Shown: positions 51,105-60,370, counted from the stretch's first letter. The stretch: DNA of 64,000 nt from Streptomyces sp. ERV7 (GCF_001653515.1 NZ_LYOY01000001.1:496001-560000), one strand, 5' to 3'. The notes: a model not told the origin generated them from the letters alone. Numbers and translations are program-made.

Positions 51105-54074
51105 CTACACCGGTACGGCCCCGGTGGCGTCCACCAGAAGCCGCGCCTGCCCGGCCTCGGGCAGCCCGGCCCGGGTGAACACCTCCAGCGCCTCCCGCGA
51201 GTGCGCCAACGCCTGCTCGTGGTCTTCGGCGTCGACGGATATACGGGCGTGGATCAGCAGCGCGTAGCCCCGGTCGCGGTCACGGTCGGGCACGGTCCGG
51301 AAGTAGGACACCGCACGGGCGGCCGCCTCCAGCGCCGGCTCGACGCGGCCCAGGACGCGCAGGGTCTCGGCGTAGCGGTACAGGGCCTGCGCCCGCTGCC
51401 CCGGGATCCGCTCGGCTTCGCAGAGCTCCAGGCACTGCTCGTAGTCGGCGAGCGCCTCCGGCAGACGGTCCAGTTCGTGCAGGGCCTGGCCGCGTACGCA
51501 CAGCGCGTGCGCGATGCCGTGGTGGTCCGCCATCGCGCGCAGCGCGTTCAGCGCCTCGTCGCAGGCGGGCAGCGCCTCGTCCGCCCTGCCCCCGCGGATC
51601 CTGGCGAGCGCGGCGTTGAGCGTGGTGGTCAGCCCGCCCGAGCGGTGCCCCAGCTCCCGGGCCAGGGCGAGCGCCCGGTCGAAGTACCCGGCCGCGTCGT
51701 CGTAGCGCTGCTCGAACTGCGCGATGACACCCAGGTCGTTGTAGGCCTGCTGCAGGATGGAGCGGTCCCCGGCCCGTCGGCACGCCTCGGCGGCCAGTTC
51801 GGACTCGGTCCTGGCCTGCGCCAGCTGGGTCGCCTGGAGCGCCGCGTTCCCGCAGATGAAATGGGCGCGGCCGGCCGCGTGGTGGTTGCCGTGCAGCGCG
51901 GAGACATCGGCCAGCGCCCTCGCCGTGACGGCCATCCGCCCGTACGGGATGTCCTGGCCGAACGAGCTCAGAGCCACCAGCAGGTCCGCCGCCACCGTCA
52001 GCAGCTCCGGTTCGGCACGCTCGCCCCGCGCGACCAGGAGCTGGACGGCGTGGACGGCGCAGTCGACCTCGGCCACGACCCAGGCCCGCGCCTGCGCCAA
52101 GGTCGCGAGCCGCTGCTCTCCCGGCTCGGCGCTCACCACGGCGATCGTGCTGTGCACCGGGTCTCCCGGCACCATCCGCTGGAACGCCTCGGCCGCCCTC
52201 CGCAGCAGATGGTTGAGCAGCCGGCGCTCCACCGCGAAGTCCGTCCCGCCCGACGGATCGGTGTCCGGCTGCGGCACGTGCAGCGCGAAGTCCCGGCCGA
52301 GCTCGTGGTACCGGTACCGTCCGGCCTCCGGCGATTCGAGCAGCGCGGCATCGACCAGCGCTTCGAGGAGGGTCTCCGTCTCCGGCTCCCCCAGCCCCAG
52401 TGCCGCCGCCGCGGCGGGCAGACCGATGCTCGGCCAGGCCACCGGGGCCAGCGACCGGAACACCATCGCCTGACTCACCGTCAGCTGACGGTAGCCGAGC
52501 TCGAAGACGGCGGAGACGGCCAGGTCGTCGGCCCGCAGCTCGCTCAGCCGCCGCCGCTCGTCGGCGAGGCGGGCCAGCAGATACGCCACCGTCCAGCCCG
52601 GCCGTGCGGCCAGCCGGGCGGCCACGATCCGCACCGCCAGCGGCAGATGCGCACAGGCGCCGACCAGAGCGACCGCGGCGGCCTCCTCCTTGTCGACCCG
52701 GTGCGCTCCGACGACGTGCCGCAGCAGGGAGAGGGCTTCGGCCGGGCTGAACTCGGTGAGCTGGACATGGGTACCGGACGGCACACCGGCGAGGTGGGCC
52801 CGGCTGGTCACCACGACGGCGCAGTGCACGGCACCGGGCAGCAGCGGTTTGACCTGCGCGGTGTCGCGGGCGTCGTCGAGCAGCAGCAGCACCCTGCGCC
52901 CGTCGAGGACCGTACGGAACAGCCGGGCGCGGTCCTCCACCGAGCCGGGCACCTCCTGGCGCGGCACGCCCAGCGCGGACAGGAAGCTGGCCAGGACCGC
53001 GCCGGGGTCGGCCGCGTCCGCGCCCGTGCCGCGCAGGTCCGCGTAGAGCTGGCCGTCGGGGAACTCCTCCTTGACGCGATGGGCCACCCGCAGGGCCAGC
53101 GCGCTCTTGCCGATACCCCCCATGCCGCTCACGGTGGCGACGGCCAGAGCGGTGCGGTCCCGGTCGCCGAGCGCCTCGCACAGCGCGGAGAGCGTGTCGG
53201 CGCGGCCGCTGAAGTCGGCGATGTCCGCGGGCAGCTGCGCCGGACGCGAAGCGGAGACCGGGCCCCCGGCGTCCGCGGTCTCTTCCCGGGTGGCCAGTGG
53301 CACGGCGGGCGCCGGGGCCGGCGCGGCCAGCTCGGCGTCTCCGGCCAGCATCCGCTGGTGCAGCGTGCGCAGCTCAGGACCGGGATCGAGCCCCAGCTCC
53401 GCCGCGAGCACCTCGCGCGCCGACCCGAACACGGCCAGCGCGTCGCCCTGGCGCCCGGCGGCGTACAGCGCCCGCATCAGGAATCCGTACGGCCGCTCGC
53501 GCAGCGGCTGTTCGCCGATGAACGCGGTCAGCTCCGGGATGACCTGGGTGTGCCGTCCCAGCAGGAGGTCGAGGGCGAAGCGTTCCTCCAGGAGTTGCCG
53601 GCGCAGCTCGGAAAGGCGGGAGCGCTGCTGCTCGGCGAACGGCCCCGGCACCCCCGCCAGCGGTTCGCCGCGCCACAGGCCCACGGCCTCGGCGAGCAGT
53701 GCGGCCGCCTCCTCGTGGCGTCCGGCCTCGCGCGCCCGTGCCGCGTCGGCGGCCAGCTGCTCGGCGCGGAAGGCGTCGACCGTCGCGGGCGGCACGGCGA
53801 GCCGGTAGCCGTCGTTGACCGAGGCCAGGACCTGTGGATCGCGGCCGCCGCCCTCAAGGATCTTGCGCAGCCGCCATACGTACGTCCGCAGGATCATGAC
53901 CGCGGAGCCCGGCGCGGCCTCGCCCCAGACGCCGCTCATCAGCTCGTGCAGGGGGACGACATGACCGGATCGCAGCGCCAGCGCGGCGAGCGTCGCCTGC
54001 TGCTGGGGCGGGCCACCGGGCACGATGGTCCCGTCGATCTGTATGCCGATGGATCCGAGCACGAAGAATTCCAC
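51105..54074 (-). CDS. AfsR/SARP-family transcriptional regulator (BTAD, NB-ARC, TPR)
   Basis: A 989-residue regulator. Residues about 1-95 form an OmpR-type winged HTH (VEFFVLGSIGIQIDG...ILRTYVWRLRKIL) and 97-245 the bacterial transcriptional activation domain. An NB-ARC ATPase follows (P-loop SGMGGIGKSALALR about 310, RRVLLLLDDARDT), then a TPR array (about 700-960). GTG at 54074 with GGGGGAA upstream is preferred. SARPs activate secondary-metabolite genes; the neighbouring overlapped operon at 54152-59330 is the obvious candidate target. Confidence 0.92.
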   Translation of the reverse strand: MEFFVLGSIGIQIDGTIVPGGPPQQQATLAALALRSGHVVPLHELMSGVWGEAAPGSAVMILRTYVWRLRKILEGGGRDPQVLASVNDGYRLAVPPATVDAFRAEQLAADAARAREAGRHEEAAALLAEAVGLWRGEPLAGVPGPFAEQQRSRLSELRRQLLEERFALDLLLGRHTQVIPELTAFIGEQPLRERPYGFLMRALYAAGRQGDALAVFGSAREVLAAELGLDPGPELRTLHQRMLAGDAELAAPAPAPAVPLATREETADAGGPVSASRPAQLPADIADFSGRADTLSALCEALGDRDRTALAVATVSGMGGIGKSALALRVAHRVKEEFPDGQLYADLRGTGADAADPGAVLASFLSALGVPRQEVPGSVEDRARLFRTVLDGRRVLLLLDDARDTAQVKPLLPGAVHCAVVVTSRAHLAGVPSGTHVQLTEFSPAEALSLLRHVVGAHRVDKEEAAAVALVGACAHLPLAVRIVAARLAARPGWTVAYLLARLADERRRLSELRADDLAVSAVFELGYRQLTVSQAMVFRSLAPVAWPSIGLPAAAAALGLGEPETETLLEALVDAALLESPEAGRYRYHELGRDFALHVPQPDTDPSGGTDFAVERRLLNHLLRRAAEAFQRMVPGDPVHSTIAVVSAEPGEQRLATLAQARAWVVAEVDCAVHAVQLLVARGERAEPELLTVAADLLVALSSFGQDIPYGRMAVTARALADVSALHGNHHAAGRAHFICGNAALQATQLAQARTESELAAEACRRAGDRSILQQAYNDLGVIAQFEQRYDDAAGYFDRALALARELGHRSGGLTTTLNAALARIRGGRADEALPACDEALNALRAMADHHGIAHALCVRGQALHELDRLPEALADYEQCLELCEAERIPGQRAQALYRYAETLRVLGRVEPALEAAARAVSYFRTVPDRDRDRGYALLIHARISVDAEDHEQALAHSREALEVFTRAGLPEAGQARLLVDATGAVPV

Positions 54075-54151
54075 AGTTCCCCCGGCGCGCACGCACAAAT
54101 CTCACCGGCTGCTGGTCTCCAGCGGTCTGGCGCAGACCGGTAAACGGAGGA

Positions 54152-54553
54152 TCATCTTACGGTGTTGGGGATTCCGGCCAGATACGCCGTGATGGCGGCC
54201 GGTTTCAGACCGATGGTCGCCACATCGGCCAGCGGCACCCAGACCAGCCGGTACTGGTTGTCGCCGCAGTCCCGCTCGCTCTCGGGGCCGCCGAGCCGCG
54301 GCGTGCCCGCGGCCGGGCCCATCACGAAGTAGTGCTCGACCCGCCCCGCGTTGTCGAGGGTGTGCAGGGGCGACTCCACCGCGGCGCGCAGCCCCGTCTC
54401 CTCGGCCAGTTCACGTACGCACGCCTGCTCGGGTGTCTCCCCTTCCTCGACCCCTCCGCCCGGCAGGGTGTAGTACTCCGCGCCGTCCTTGCGGCGGTGG
54501 ATCAGCAGTACGGCGTCGTCGCTCCGGACGATCGCCACGGCCCGGGACTTCAT
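54152..54553 (-). CDS. NUDIX hydrolase
   Basis: A 133-residue protein with a complete NUDIX box (GGGVEEGETPEQACVRELAEETGL). It hydrolyses nucleoside-diphosphate-linked substrates. The ATG overlaps the stop of the APH-like gene (ATGA), making it the last gene of a tightly coupled operon. In this context it may remove an aberrant nucleotide product or act biosynthetically. Confidence 0.9.
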   Translation of the reverse strand: MKSRAVAIVRSDDAVLLIHRRKDGAEYYTLPGGGVEEGETPEQACVRELAEETGLRAAVESPLHTLDNAGRVEHYFVMGPAAGTPRLGGPESERDCGDNQYRLVWVPLADVATIGLKPAAITAYLAGIPNTVR

Positions 54554-55773
54554 CGGGTCCTCCCATGATCGACAAGTGTGCGCAGGACGTTACCGAGGTC
54601 GTCGCGCCCGTTCCAGAAGTGCAGTGCCAAGGCCGTGCACACGGCCCGGTCGGCGGGGTCGAGGGTGTCGAGGTCGAGGACGCCGACGGCCCGCATGACC
54701 AGGTACGGGGCCAGTCGGTGGTCGAAGAGCTCGGGGCCGAAGGCGTCGGCGAAGACGTCCAGCAGCCGGCGGAGCAGGTCGGCCCTGGCGGGCGAGAGCC
54801 GGTGGGCGAGGTCGATGCGCAGCGTCGCGGTGCGGGGGTCCAGGCGCGCTCGGCACAGCGGGGCCCCGTCGGCGTAGGGCGCCTCCCGCCACCGGTAGGC
54901 GGCCGGATGGTACTTGGGGAACAGATACCCACCGCCGAGGAAGAGCGACCAGAAGGCGGTCGCCAGCTCACCCCGTACGTCGTTGTGCCCGGCGTTGCTC
55001 AGGTCGACGAAGACCGCGCCCCTGCCCACGTTGGTCTCGCTGAAGTCGCCCTGGGACAGCATGCACTCACGCGCACCGAGGTCGTGGAAGAAGGCCGCGG
55101 TGCCCTCCATGCACTCCCGCATCGTCACGGGCTGCGGCACCGAGCCGACCACCACCCGCTGGTCCAGCCAGGGGAGACGGCGCTCGAAGTACCAGGGGAC
55201 GAGCCGTTCGCCGACGCGGTGGGCGAAGAAGGCGTCGATGGGCGAGGACGAACACACCGTCCGCCGGGCGCAGTTCGCACGGATCCGGTCGAGCAGCAGG
55301 CCGACCTCGTGCTCCGGCAGCAGTGTTCCGGCCCGCTCGGCCCGGCACAGCAGGTCGAACAGGGTGCCCCGCCCCAGCCCCATCGAGGGCAGGTACTCGT
55401 ACATCATCACCGTCCCGGCGTCCGTGCGCAGCAGGGACAGCAAGGTCGGCACCTCATTGCCCCCGGCGCCGAACTCCAGGTACCCGGCGAGTTCGGCGAC
55501 GGCGCTCCGGGCCCGTACGTACTTGAAGAAGTGCGGCCGCCCGTCGCGCAGGGCGAAGCCGCAGGTCGAGTTCTTCAGCTCGCTCACACCGGTGATCCGG
55601 TAACCCCAGGACACCAGGGCGTGCCGCCAGGCAGGGGCACGCGAGCCGGCGGCGCTCGGCGGCGGGGGGAGCACCTGGACCCCGCTGAGCGCCTCGACGC
55701 CCGCCCAGTCGTGCGCGTCGGCCCGCTCGGCGAGCAGTTGCCGCGGGGAGAGCGCGGCCGCCGGCGCGGTCAC
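54550..55773 (-). CDS. APH/protein-kinase-fold phosphotransferase-like protein
   Basis: 407 residues. HFFKYVRARSAVAELAGYLEFG supplies the nucleotide-binding Lys and a helix Glu. MLSQGDFSETNVG is a catalytic-loop analogue (Asp and Asn kept, His of HGD replaced by Gln) and AVFVDLSNAG supplies the metal Asp. It therefore looks like a divergent small-molecule kinase. Start and stop overlap its neighbours by 4 bases each. Substrate unknown; I do not recognise the specific family. Confidence 0.7.
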   Translation of the reverse strand: MTAPAAALSPRQLLAERADAHDWAGVEALSGVQVLPPPPSAAGSRAPAWRHALVSWGYRITGVSELKNSTCGFALRDGRPHFFKYVRARSAVAELAGYLEFGAGGNEVPTLLSLLRTDAGTVMMYEYLPSMGLGRGTLFDLLCRAERAGTLLPEHEVGLLLDRIRANCARRTVCSSSPIDAFFAHRVGERLVPWYFERRLPWLDQRVVVGSVPQPVTMRECMEGTAAFFHDLGARECMLSQGDFSETNVGRGAVFVDLSNAGHNDVRGELATAFWSLFLGGGYLFPKYHPAAYRWREAPYADGAPLCRARLDPRTATLRIDLAHRLSPARADLLRRLLDVFADAFGPELFDHRLAPYLVMRAVGVLDLDTLDPADRAVCTALALHFWNGRDDLGNVLRTLVDHGRTR

Positions 55774-56534
55774 GGGGACCCGGCAAGGCCGGTGCGCGCC
55801 CAGGCCGCCGCCCGGGCCGCCGTCCTCGCCCGCTCCGCCCCCGGCAGACCGAGGGCGTCGGCGTCCTTCAGCAGGTCCTCGACGATGTCCTGGACGCGCT
55901 GCTGGTAGGCGACGAAGCTGTCGCGGTAGGCCTCCTTGGGACCGGCGAAGCGCAGCGCGTCGTCGCCGTGCAGGTCCACCCCGCACTCCCAGTACGAGAA
56001 CGTCGCCGCCAGTGCGGCCTTGCGGTCGAAGCACTCCGCGACGGGCGTGCGCAGATGCAGGGTGCGGTGCGGCAGGGTGGCCGGGGCCAGCAGTCCGCTC
56101 AGCCACTGCCGGTCACAGCCGCGGGCCTCCGAGCGGCCGATCACCGAGTAGAGGTAGCGGTCCATGATGACCACACCGCCCCCGGCGAGATGCGGGAGCA
56201 CCTCCCGGTTGACCAGGTCGGTGAGGGAGGCGGCGTACATCAGCGCCATGGTGTACGGATCCCAGTTGTCGTACTTGCCGCGCGCCTTGGAATGCCAGAT
56301 GAGCGGGTTCCTGATGAACGCGCAGACCCGGACGTCCCAGCCGTCCTCGGTCAGCGCCGCCTTCAGCAGCTCGATCTGGGTGGTCTTGCCCGCGCCGTCG
56401 GGTCCCTCCACCGCGATGAGCCGGCCCGGCACCACCGCATCGGCGGCCGCGGCGCCGATGTTGCGCACCGGAGCCAGGCGGGGGTAGGGCCGGATGACCT
56501 CGGCCGGGCCGGGAACGTCGTCGTCGATCTTCAC
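55770..56534 (-). CDS. Thymidylate-kinase-like P-loop kinase
   Basis: A 254-residue TMK-like protein: P-loop AVEGPDGAGKTTQ (about 41-53), a VIMDRYLYSVIGRSEA DRY motif and a lid region near ECFDRKAALAATFSYW. About 35 extra N-terminal residues precede the kinase fold. It is probably not the housekeeping Tmk, because it sits in an operon with another TMK-like domain, a nucleotidyltransferase and a NUDIX enzyme. Confidence 0.82.
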   Translation of the reverse strand: MKIDDDVPGPAEVIRPYPRLAPVRNIGAAAADAVVPGRLIAVEGPDGAGKTTQIELLKAALTEDGWDVRVCAFIRNPLIWHSKARGKYDNWDPYTMALMYAASLTDLVNREVLPHLAGGGVVIMDRYLYSVIGRSEARGCDRQWLSGLLAPATLPHRTLHLRTPVAECFDRKAALAATFSYWECGVDLHGDDALRFAGPKEAYRDSFVAYQQRVQDIVEDLLKDADALGLPGAERARTAARAAAWARTGLAGSP

Positions 56535-56580
56535 AGTGCGGTACTCCTACGGGTCGTGCGGTGTTTCGGGGGGACTCGGA

Positions 56581-58524
56581 TCAGCGGAGGGGCGTCGGGG
56601 CGGCGGCCAGATACCGCTCGAACCAGTTCAGGACGGACGAGGCGACGGCCGCGATCTCGTCGCGCCCCATCTCCCGGTACTCCGAACGGCTCGGAATGGT
56701 GGCCCTGTCCGCGTCCGGAAACATCCGGTCGAAGAGGGCGGAGATGGCGGCCGGCTCGGTCTCCTCGGCGCCGGCGAGCCGCAGCAGCATCTTGGCGGCG
56801 TTCAGCACCGACTTGTACAGGGCGTAGCGGCTCGTCTCGACGCCCAGCAGGGGGCGCCGGATCTCGTGCAGGGTCCGGGCCAGGTACTGGATGGTCTGCT
56901 GGTGGCGCTGCGGCCCGTCGAACTCGGGCAGCTCCAGATCGGCACTCAGGTACTGGCAGCCGATCCGGCCCCGCTGGAGCGAGTGCAGCGTGCTGAAGGT
57001 GCGTGAGTCGCAGCGCCGCAGCAGCAGCTCATGGCGGGTCAGTACGGTCATGCCGAGCTTGACGCCCAACTCGGTGCGCAGCCGGGCCAGTTCACCGGCC
57101 AGGTCGGCGGTGCAGCCCGCCTCGACCCCCACCAGTACGTCGAGGTCGCTCAGTTCGGGGTCGGCGGTGCCGAATCCCACGCTGCCGGCCACGACGAACA
57201 GCAGCAGCCGCTCGCCCAGCGCGTTGCGGATCCCCGTCAAGGCGGAGGCCGCGGCCCGGCGCAGCGCGGGCGGGGCCGCCAGCTCCAGGGGCTCGGTGAT
57301 CCGCGGGGACTCCGCGGCCGGACGCGCCATGGAGCCCGTCATCAGGCGGTCGAGGGCGAGCTCCAGATCGGGGCGGGGGCCGGTGTTGTCGATGAGCAGG
57401 TCACAGGACCCGGCGATCCGGTCGGCTCCCCTCGCCAGCTTCACCTCGTCGTTGTGGGCGAGGGCGTCGGGATCGACCAGCGAGCGGCGGGCCCGCACCG
57501 GCGGGGCGGCGTCCAGGTAGACCACGCTCAGACGGTCGCCGAGCAGTCGCTTCAGCTCCCGGGTGAGCCCGGGGCGGTGCAGGCTCTCGATGGTGTAGTC
57601 GAGCAGGTAGTAGTGCGCGCGGGCGTACCGGTCCAGTTCGTCGAGCACCAGCTCGGCCAGCAGCCGGGGCTCCTCGTCGTAGGGCGTCGCGAGGCCGTGC
57701 CGGGCGGCGGCCAGCTCGACGAGGTACCCCAGCTTCAGCCGGGTGGTGCCGAACCGGCGGCGCAGATACTCCCCGGCGCTGCTCTTGCCGCTCTCCGACA
57801 GACCGCCGAGCCCGACGACCCGCCGCACGTCATCCAGCAATGGCCGTACGTACAGGCCGACTTGGGCCAGCTGGGACCGGAGCTGGTTCTGTACGCCGAC
57901 GATGTCGGCCCGGTCCGCCTCGATCACCGCGTCGTGGCGGCCCCGGCGGGTTTCCAGGGCGGTGTGCAGCAACTGCTGGTAGCGGGCGTACCGCTCGTCC
58001 GCGACGCGCTCCCGTCCGACGCTGAGCGCGGCCCCGGCGGCCGGCGGGCCCAGGGACAGCAGCACGCTGTACGCCTCGGGCGCCGACTCGCCCAGGACCT
58101 CGGCGCGCACCTCGGCGACCAGGGCCTCCGCGTCCCGAGCCGAACGGTCGTCCTTGAGCATGACCGAGGCGACACAGCTCGCCTCCACGGTGGCCGGGCC
58201 ACGGTCCAGGATCACCCAGCCGGGGCGGCCGGTGAGCGCGTCGAGTCGCCGCCGGTGGCCTTCGAGGAGCAGCCGGACCAGTTCCTCGCTCCGCGACTCG
58301 CTGAACCACCAGTGGGCCAGCTCGGCGCCGGAGAGCTTCGGCCACTGCGGGAGGTAGTGGTGGAGGCTTCCGCCGATGCGCACCTCGTCGCCGCTCGCCC
58401 GCTCAAGCAGCCTCAGCTGGGTGGTCTTGCCCGAGTTGTCGGCCCCGTCGAGGGCGATGACCCGGGGCTGGGGCCAGGCCCCGGCCTTCGTCTGCGGCCC
58501 CGGCGAGGGCTGGTGGCCGTTCAC
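56581..58524 (-). CDS. Three-domain protein: TMK-like kinase, second P-loop kinase and nucleotidyltransferase
   Basis: 647 residues. Domain 1 (about 20-215) is thymidylate-kinase-like with ALDGADNSGKTTQ and WVILDRGPATVEA. Domain 2 (about 233-395) has a second P-loop, GLGGLSESGKSSAGEY, like dephospho-CoA or adenylate kinases. Domain 3 (about 425-600) is a Pol-beta-type nucleotidyltransferase with GSVGFGTADPELSDLDV (GS...DxD). The GTG start overlaps the SDR stop (GTGA). I do not recognise this architecture from any characterised enzyme. Confidence 0.75.
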   Translation of the reverse strand: MNGHQPSPGPQTKAGAWPQPRVIALDGADNSGKTTQLRLLERASGDEVRIGGSLHHYLPQWPKLSGAELAHWWFSESRSEELVRLLLEGHRRRLDALTGRPGWVILDRGPATVEASCVASVMLKDDRSARDAEALVAEVRAEVLGESAPEAYSVLLSLGPPAAGAALSVGRERVADERYARYQQLLHTALETRRGRHDAVIEADRADIVGVQNQLRSQLAQVGLYVRPLLDDVRRVVGLGGLSESGKSSAGEYLRRRFGTTRLKLGYLVELAAARHGLATPYDEEPRLLAELVLDELDRYARAHYYLLDYTIESLHRPGLTRELKRLLGDRLSVVYLDAAPPVRARRSLVDPDALAHNDEVKLARGADRIAGSCDLLIDNTGPRPDLELALDRLMTGSMARPAAESPRITEPLELAAPPALRRAAASALTGIRNALGERLLLFVVAGSVGFGTADPELSDLDVLVGVEAGCTADLAGELARLRTELGVKLGMTVLTRHELLLRRCDSRTFSTLHSLQRGRIGCQYLSADLELPEFDGPQRHQQTIQYLARTLHEIRRPLLGVETSRYALYKSVLNAAKMLLRLAGAEETEPAAISALFDRMFPDADRATIPSRSEYREMGRDEIAAVASSVLNWFERYLAAAPTPLR

Positions 58525-59330
58525 GAGGACCAGTCCTGCTGGAACTCGGTGTGCAGGCTCAGGCCCCCGTCGATCAGCACCGACTGCCCGGTGATGTAGC
58601 GCGCCGCGTCCGAGAGCAGGAAGAGGGCGAGCTCGGCCACCTCGTCGGGCTGTCCGATCCGGCCCAGCGGGATGCGCGCCTCGGCCCGGGCCTTCTTGTC
58701 CCGGTCGGACACCCAGTCCTGGTTCATCTCCGTGTCGATGGCGCCCGGGGCGATGGCGTTGACCCGGATCCCGTGGCCCGCGTACTCCAGCGCCAGGGTC
58801 GCGGTGAGCATCCGCAGGGCCGCCTTGCTCGCCGCGTAGCTGGCGAACCCGGGCTTGGGGACGGTCTCGTGGACGCTCGTGATGTTCAGGACCGCGCCGC
58901 GCACCCCCGTGTCCACGAAGTGCTCAAGTGCCGTGCGGGCACACAGGAACGCGCCGACCAGATTGGTGTCGACGACCCGGGAGAAATCCGCCAGAGAATG
59001 GAGGTGAGCAGCCGAGGGAAGCTGCTCACCGGCATTGTTGACCAGAAAGTCGAGAGAGTTCGTCCCGCTCAGCGCGAGCTGGTACATGTCCTTCACCGCG
59101 CCTTCCGACGAGACATCCGCCTCGACGAGCTGGTAGTCGGCGCCGAGACCGTCCAGATATTCCCGGGCCTGCTTTTCCCGGACGCGGCCTTCCGTACTGC
59201 TCCAGTCACGGTCGTTGAGCACCACACGAGCGCCGGACCGGGCCAGGCCCCAGGCTATTGATCGGCCGATCCCGGAACCCGCACCGGTAATCAGGGCGCT
59301 TTTGCCTGCCATCGGCAGCTGGTCGGTCAT
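58521..59330 (-). CDS. Short-chain dehydrogenase/reductase
   Basis: A 269-residue classical SDR: ITGAGSGIGRSIAWGLA, NNAGEQLPS, Ser in NITSVHETV and YAASKAA, then GQSVLIDGGLSL. It is the first gene of the minus-strand kinase operon. GAGAGGGG precedes the ATG at 59330. It supplies a redox step to the unidentified pathway. Confidence 0.92.
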   Translation of the reverse strand: MTDQLPMAGKSALITGAGSGIGRSIAWGLARSGARVVLNDRDWSSTEGRVREKQAREYLDGLGADYQLVEADVSSEGAVKDMYQLALSGTNSLDFLVNNAGEQLPSAAHLHSLADFSRVVDTNLVGAFLCARTALEHFVDTGVRGAVLNITSVHETVPKPGFASYAASKAALRMLTATLALEYAGHGIRVNAIAPGAIDTEMNQDWVSDRDKKARAEARIPLGRIGQPDEVAELALFLLSDAARYITGQSVLIDGGLSLHTEFQQDWSS

Positions 59331-59557
59331 GGCTGGCCGAACCCCTCTCATCTGCTGGTGAGCAGCTCAGCCTGGCAAGCCTCCATATATCCCTGATCTA
59401 CGTCCGACCGGCCCTGCATATACGGCTCATCAACGAATTATCTATACGCGAGAAAAACGAATGAGACCTCAGATCCGGGCTTGACGCGGCGTTTTCGATG
59501 CTCATATGTTTCTGGGGCACCCCCAACCGATCGAGAACGAGAAGGGAGGAAACGAAA
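59331..59557. promoter_or_regulatory. Divergent promoter region, relatively AT-rich
   Basis: 227 bases between the SDR and a tiny ORF. It contains AT-rich patches (ATATATCCCTGATCTA, GAATTATCTATACG) unusual for this genome, the likely promoters for the kinase operon and for the 20-codon ORF. No perfect palindrome seen. Confidence 0.45.
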
Positions 59558-59620
59558 ATGCGAGCTCACAAGGTGTCGCTCCGTCCGCGTCTGGACAAGA
59601 CGTCGACGAAGCAGCGGTAA
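59558..59620 (+). CDS. 20-residue basic peptide ORF (candidate precursor or leader peptide)
   Basis: An ATG preceded at 7 bases by an excellent ribosome site (GAAGGGAGGA) encodes 20 residues, with seven Lys/Arg and no Cys (starts MRAHKVSL, ends TSTKQR), then TAA. A perfect 16-bp hairpin follows 12 bases later. The size, signals and neighbouring M16 peptidase suggest a peptide natural-product precursor; an attenuator leader is the alternative. Confidence 0.5.
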   Translation: MRAHKVSLRPRLDKTSTKQR

Positions 59621-59632
59621 TTTCCGCTCATA

Positions 59633-59666
59633 AAAGCAGGGCGGAGCACTTGCTCCGCCCTGCTTT
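59633..59666 (+). terminator. Strong intrinsic terminator
   Basis: AAAGCAGGGCGGAGCA and TGCTCCGCCCTGCTTT pair over 16 bp with a 2-base apex, followed by GTCTC. It ends the transcript of the tiny ORF or attenuates the M16 gene. Confidence 0.85.
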
Positions 59667-59728
59667 GTCTCTCCCCGCAGAACCGTGTCCCCCCTCAGCA
59701 CCGCCCGAGAAACCATGGAAAGGCCGAG

Positions 59729-60370
59729 ATGCCGCCCTCGCCCACCGTCGTCGTACCCTCCGCACTGCCGACGATCGCGCTGCTGGACGAGCGGCTGCGC
59801 ACGACCAGCATCTGCCTCGCCGTCCGCTACGGCTCCCGCCACGACCCGGCGGAGCACGGCGGCCTCGCCCATCTGCTGGAGCACACGCTGATGTCGGCCC
59901 CGCTGGGCGGGCGCCCCTCGTTCTGCGAGCAGGTGGAGCGGCTCGGCGGTCACGCCAACGCCGAGACCGGCCTCGACATCATGCTCTTCTACGCCCAGGT
60001 GCACGCCGACGACGCCGACGAGGTGGCACGGCTGCTCCACCAGGCCGTGCTGCGGCCGGAGTTGACCGACGAGGTGCTGGACACCGAGCGCGACGCGGTC
60101 CTCCAGGAGCTCGCTGCGGCGCAGGCCGACCCGGGCGACGTCGTCCAGGACGCCTTCCTGTCCCGGCTCTTCCCCGCCCATCCGCTGGGCCGGCCGGTCG
60201 GCGGCGACGTCGGGCAGATCCGCCGGATCACCCTCCCCGCCGTACAGGAGGGCCATCGCACCAGGTTCCTCACCAGCGCCATGACGCTGGTGGTGACCGG
60301 ACCCCGGCTGCCGGACCTCGACGGCCTCGGGCGGGGCCAGGGTGTCGCTGGTGATCACGTACGGCGATAG
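59729..60370 (+). pseudogene. M16 zinc peptidase, truncated after the N-terminal domain
   Basis: 213 codons. The inverse zinc motif HLLEH is present (GGLAHLLEHTLM) with the downstream ligand-bearing ETGLDIMLFYAQVH and AVLQELAAAQADPGDVV, so the catalytic half is intact. M16 enzymes are about 420 residues with a second inactive half. Here native sequence ends at about 60334, where an inverted copy of the neighbouring transferase 5' end begins and supplies the last dozen codons. Activity is doubtful without the second half. Confidence 0.78.

Noticed and set aside
51201..54143. About 980-codon open frame opposite the SARP
   Set aside because: Composition is Gln/Arg/Gly/His-rich without motifs; the minus-strand SARP has complete domains over the same bases.
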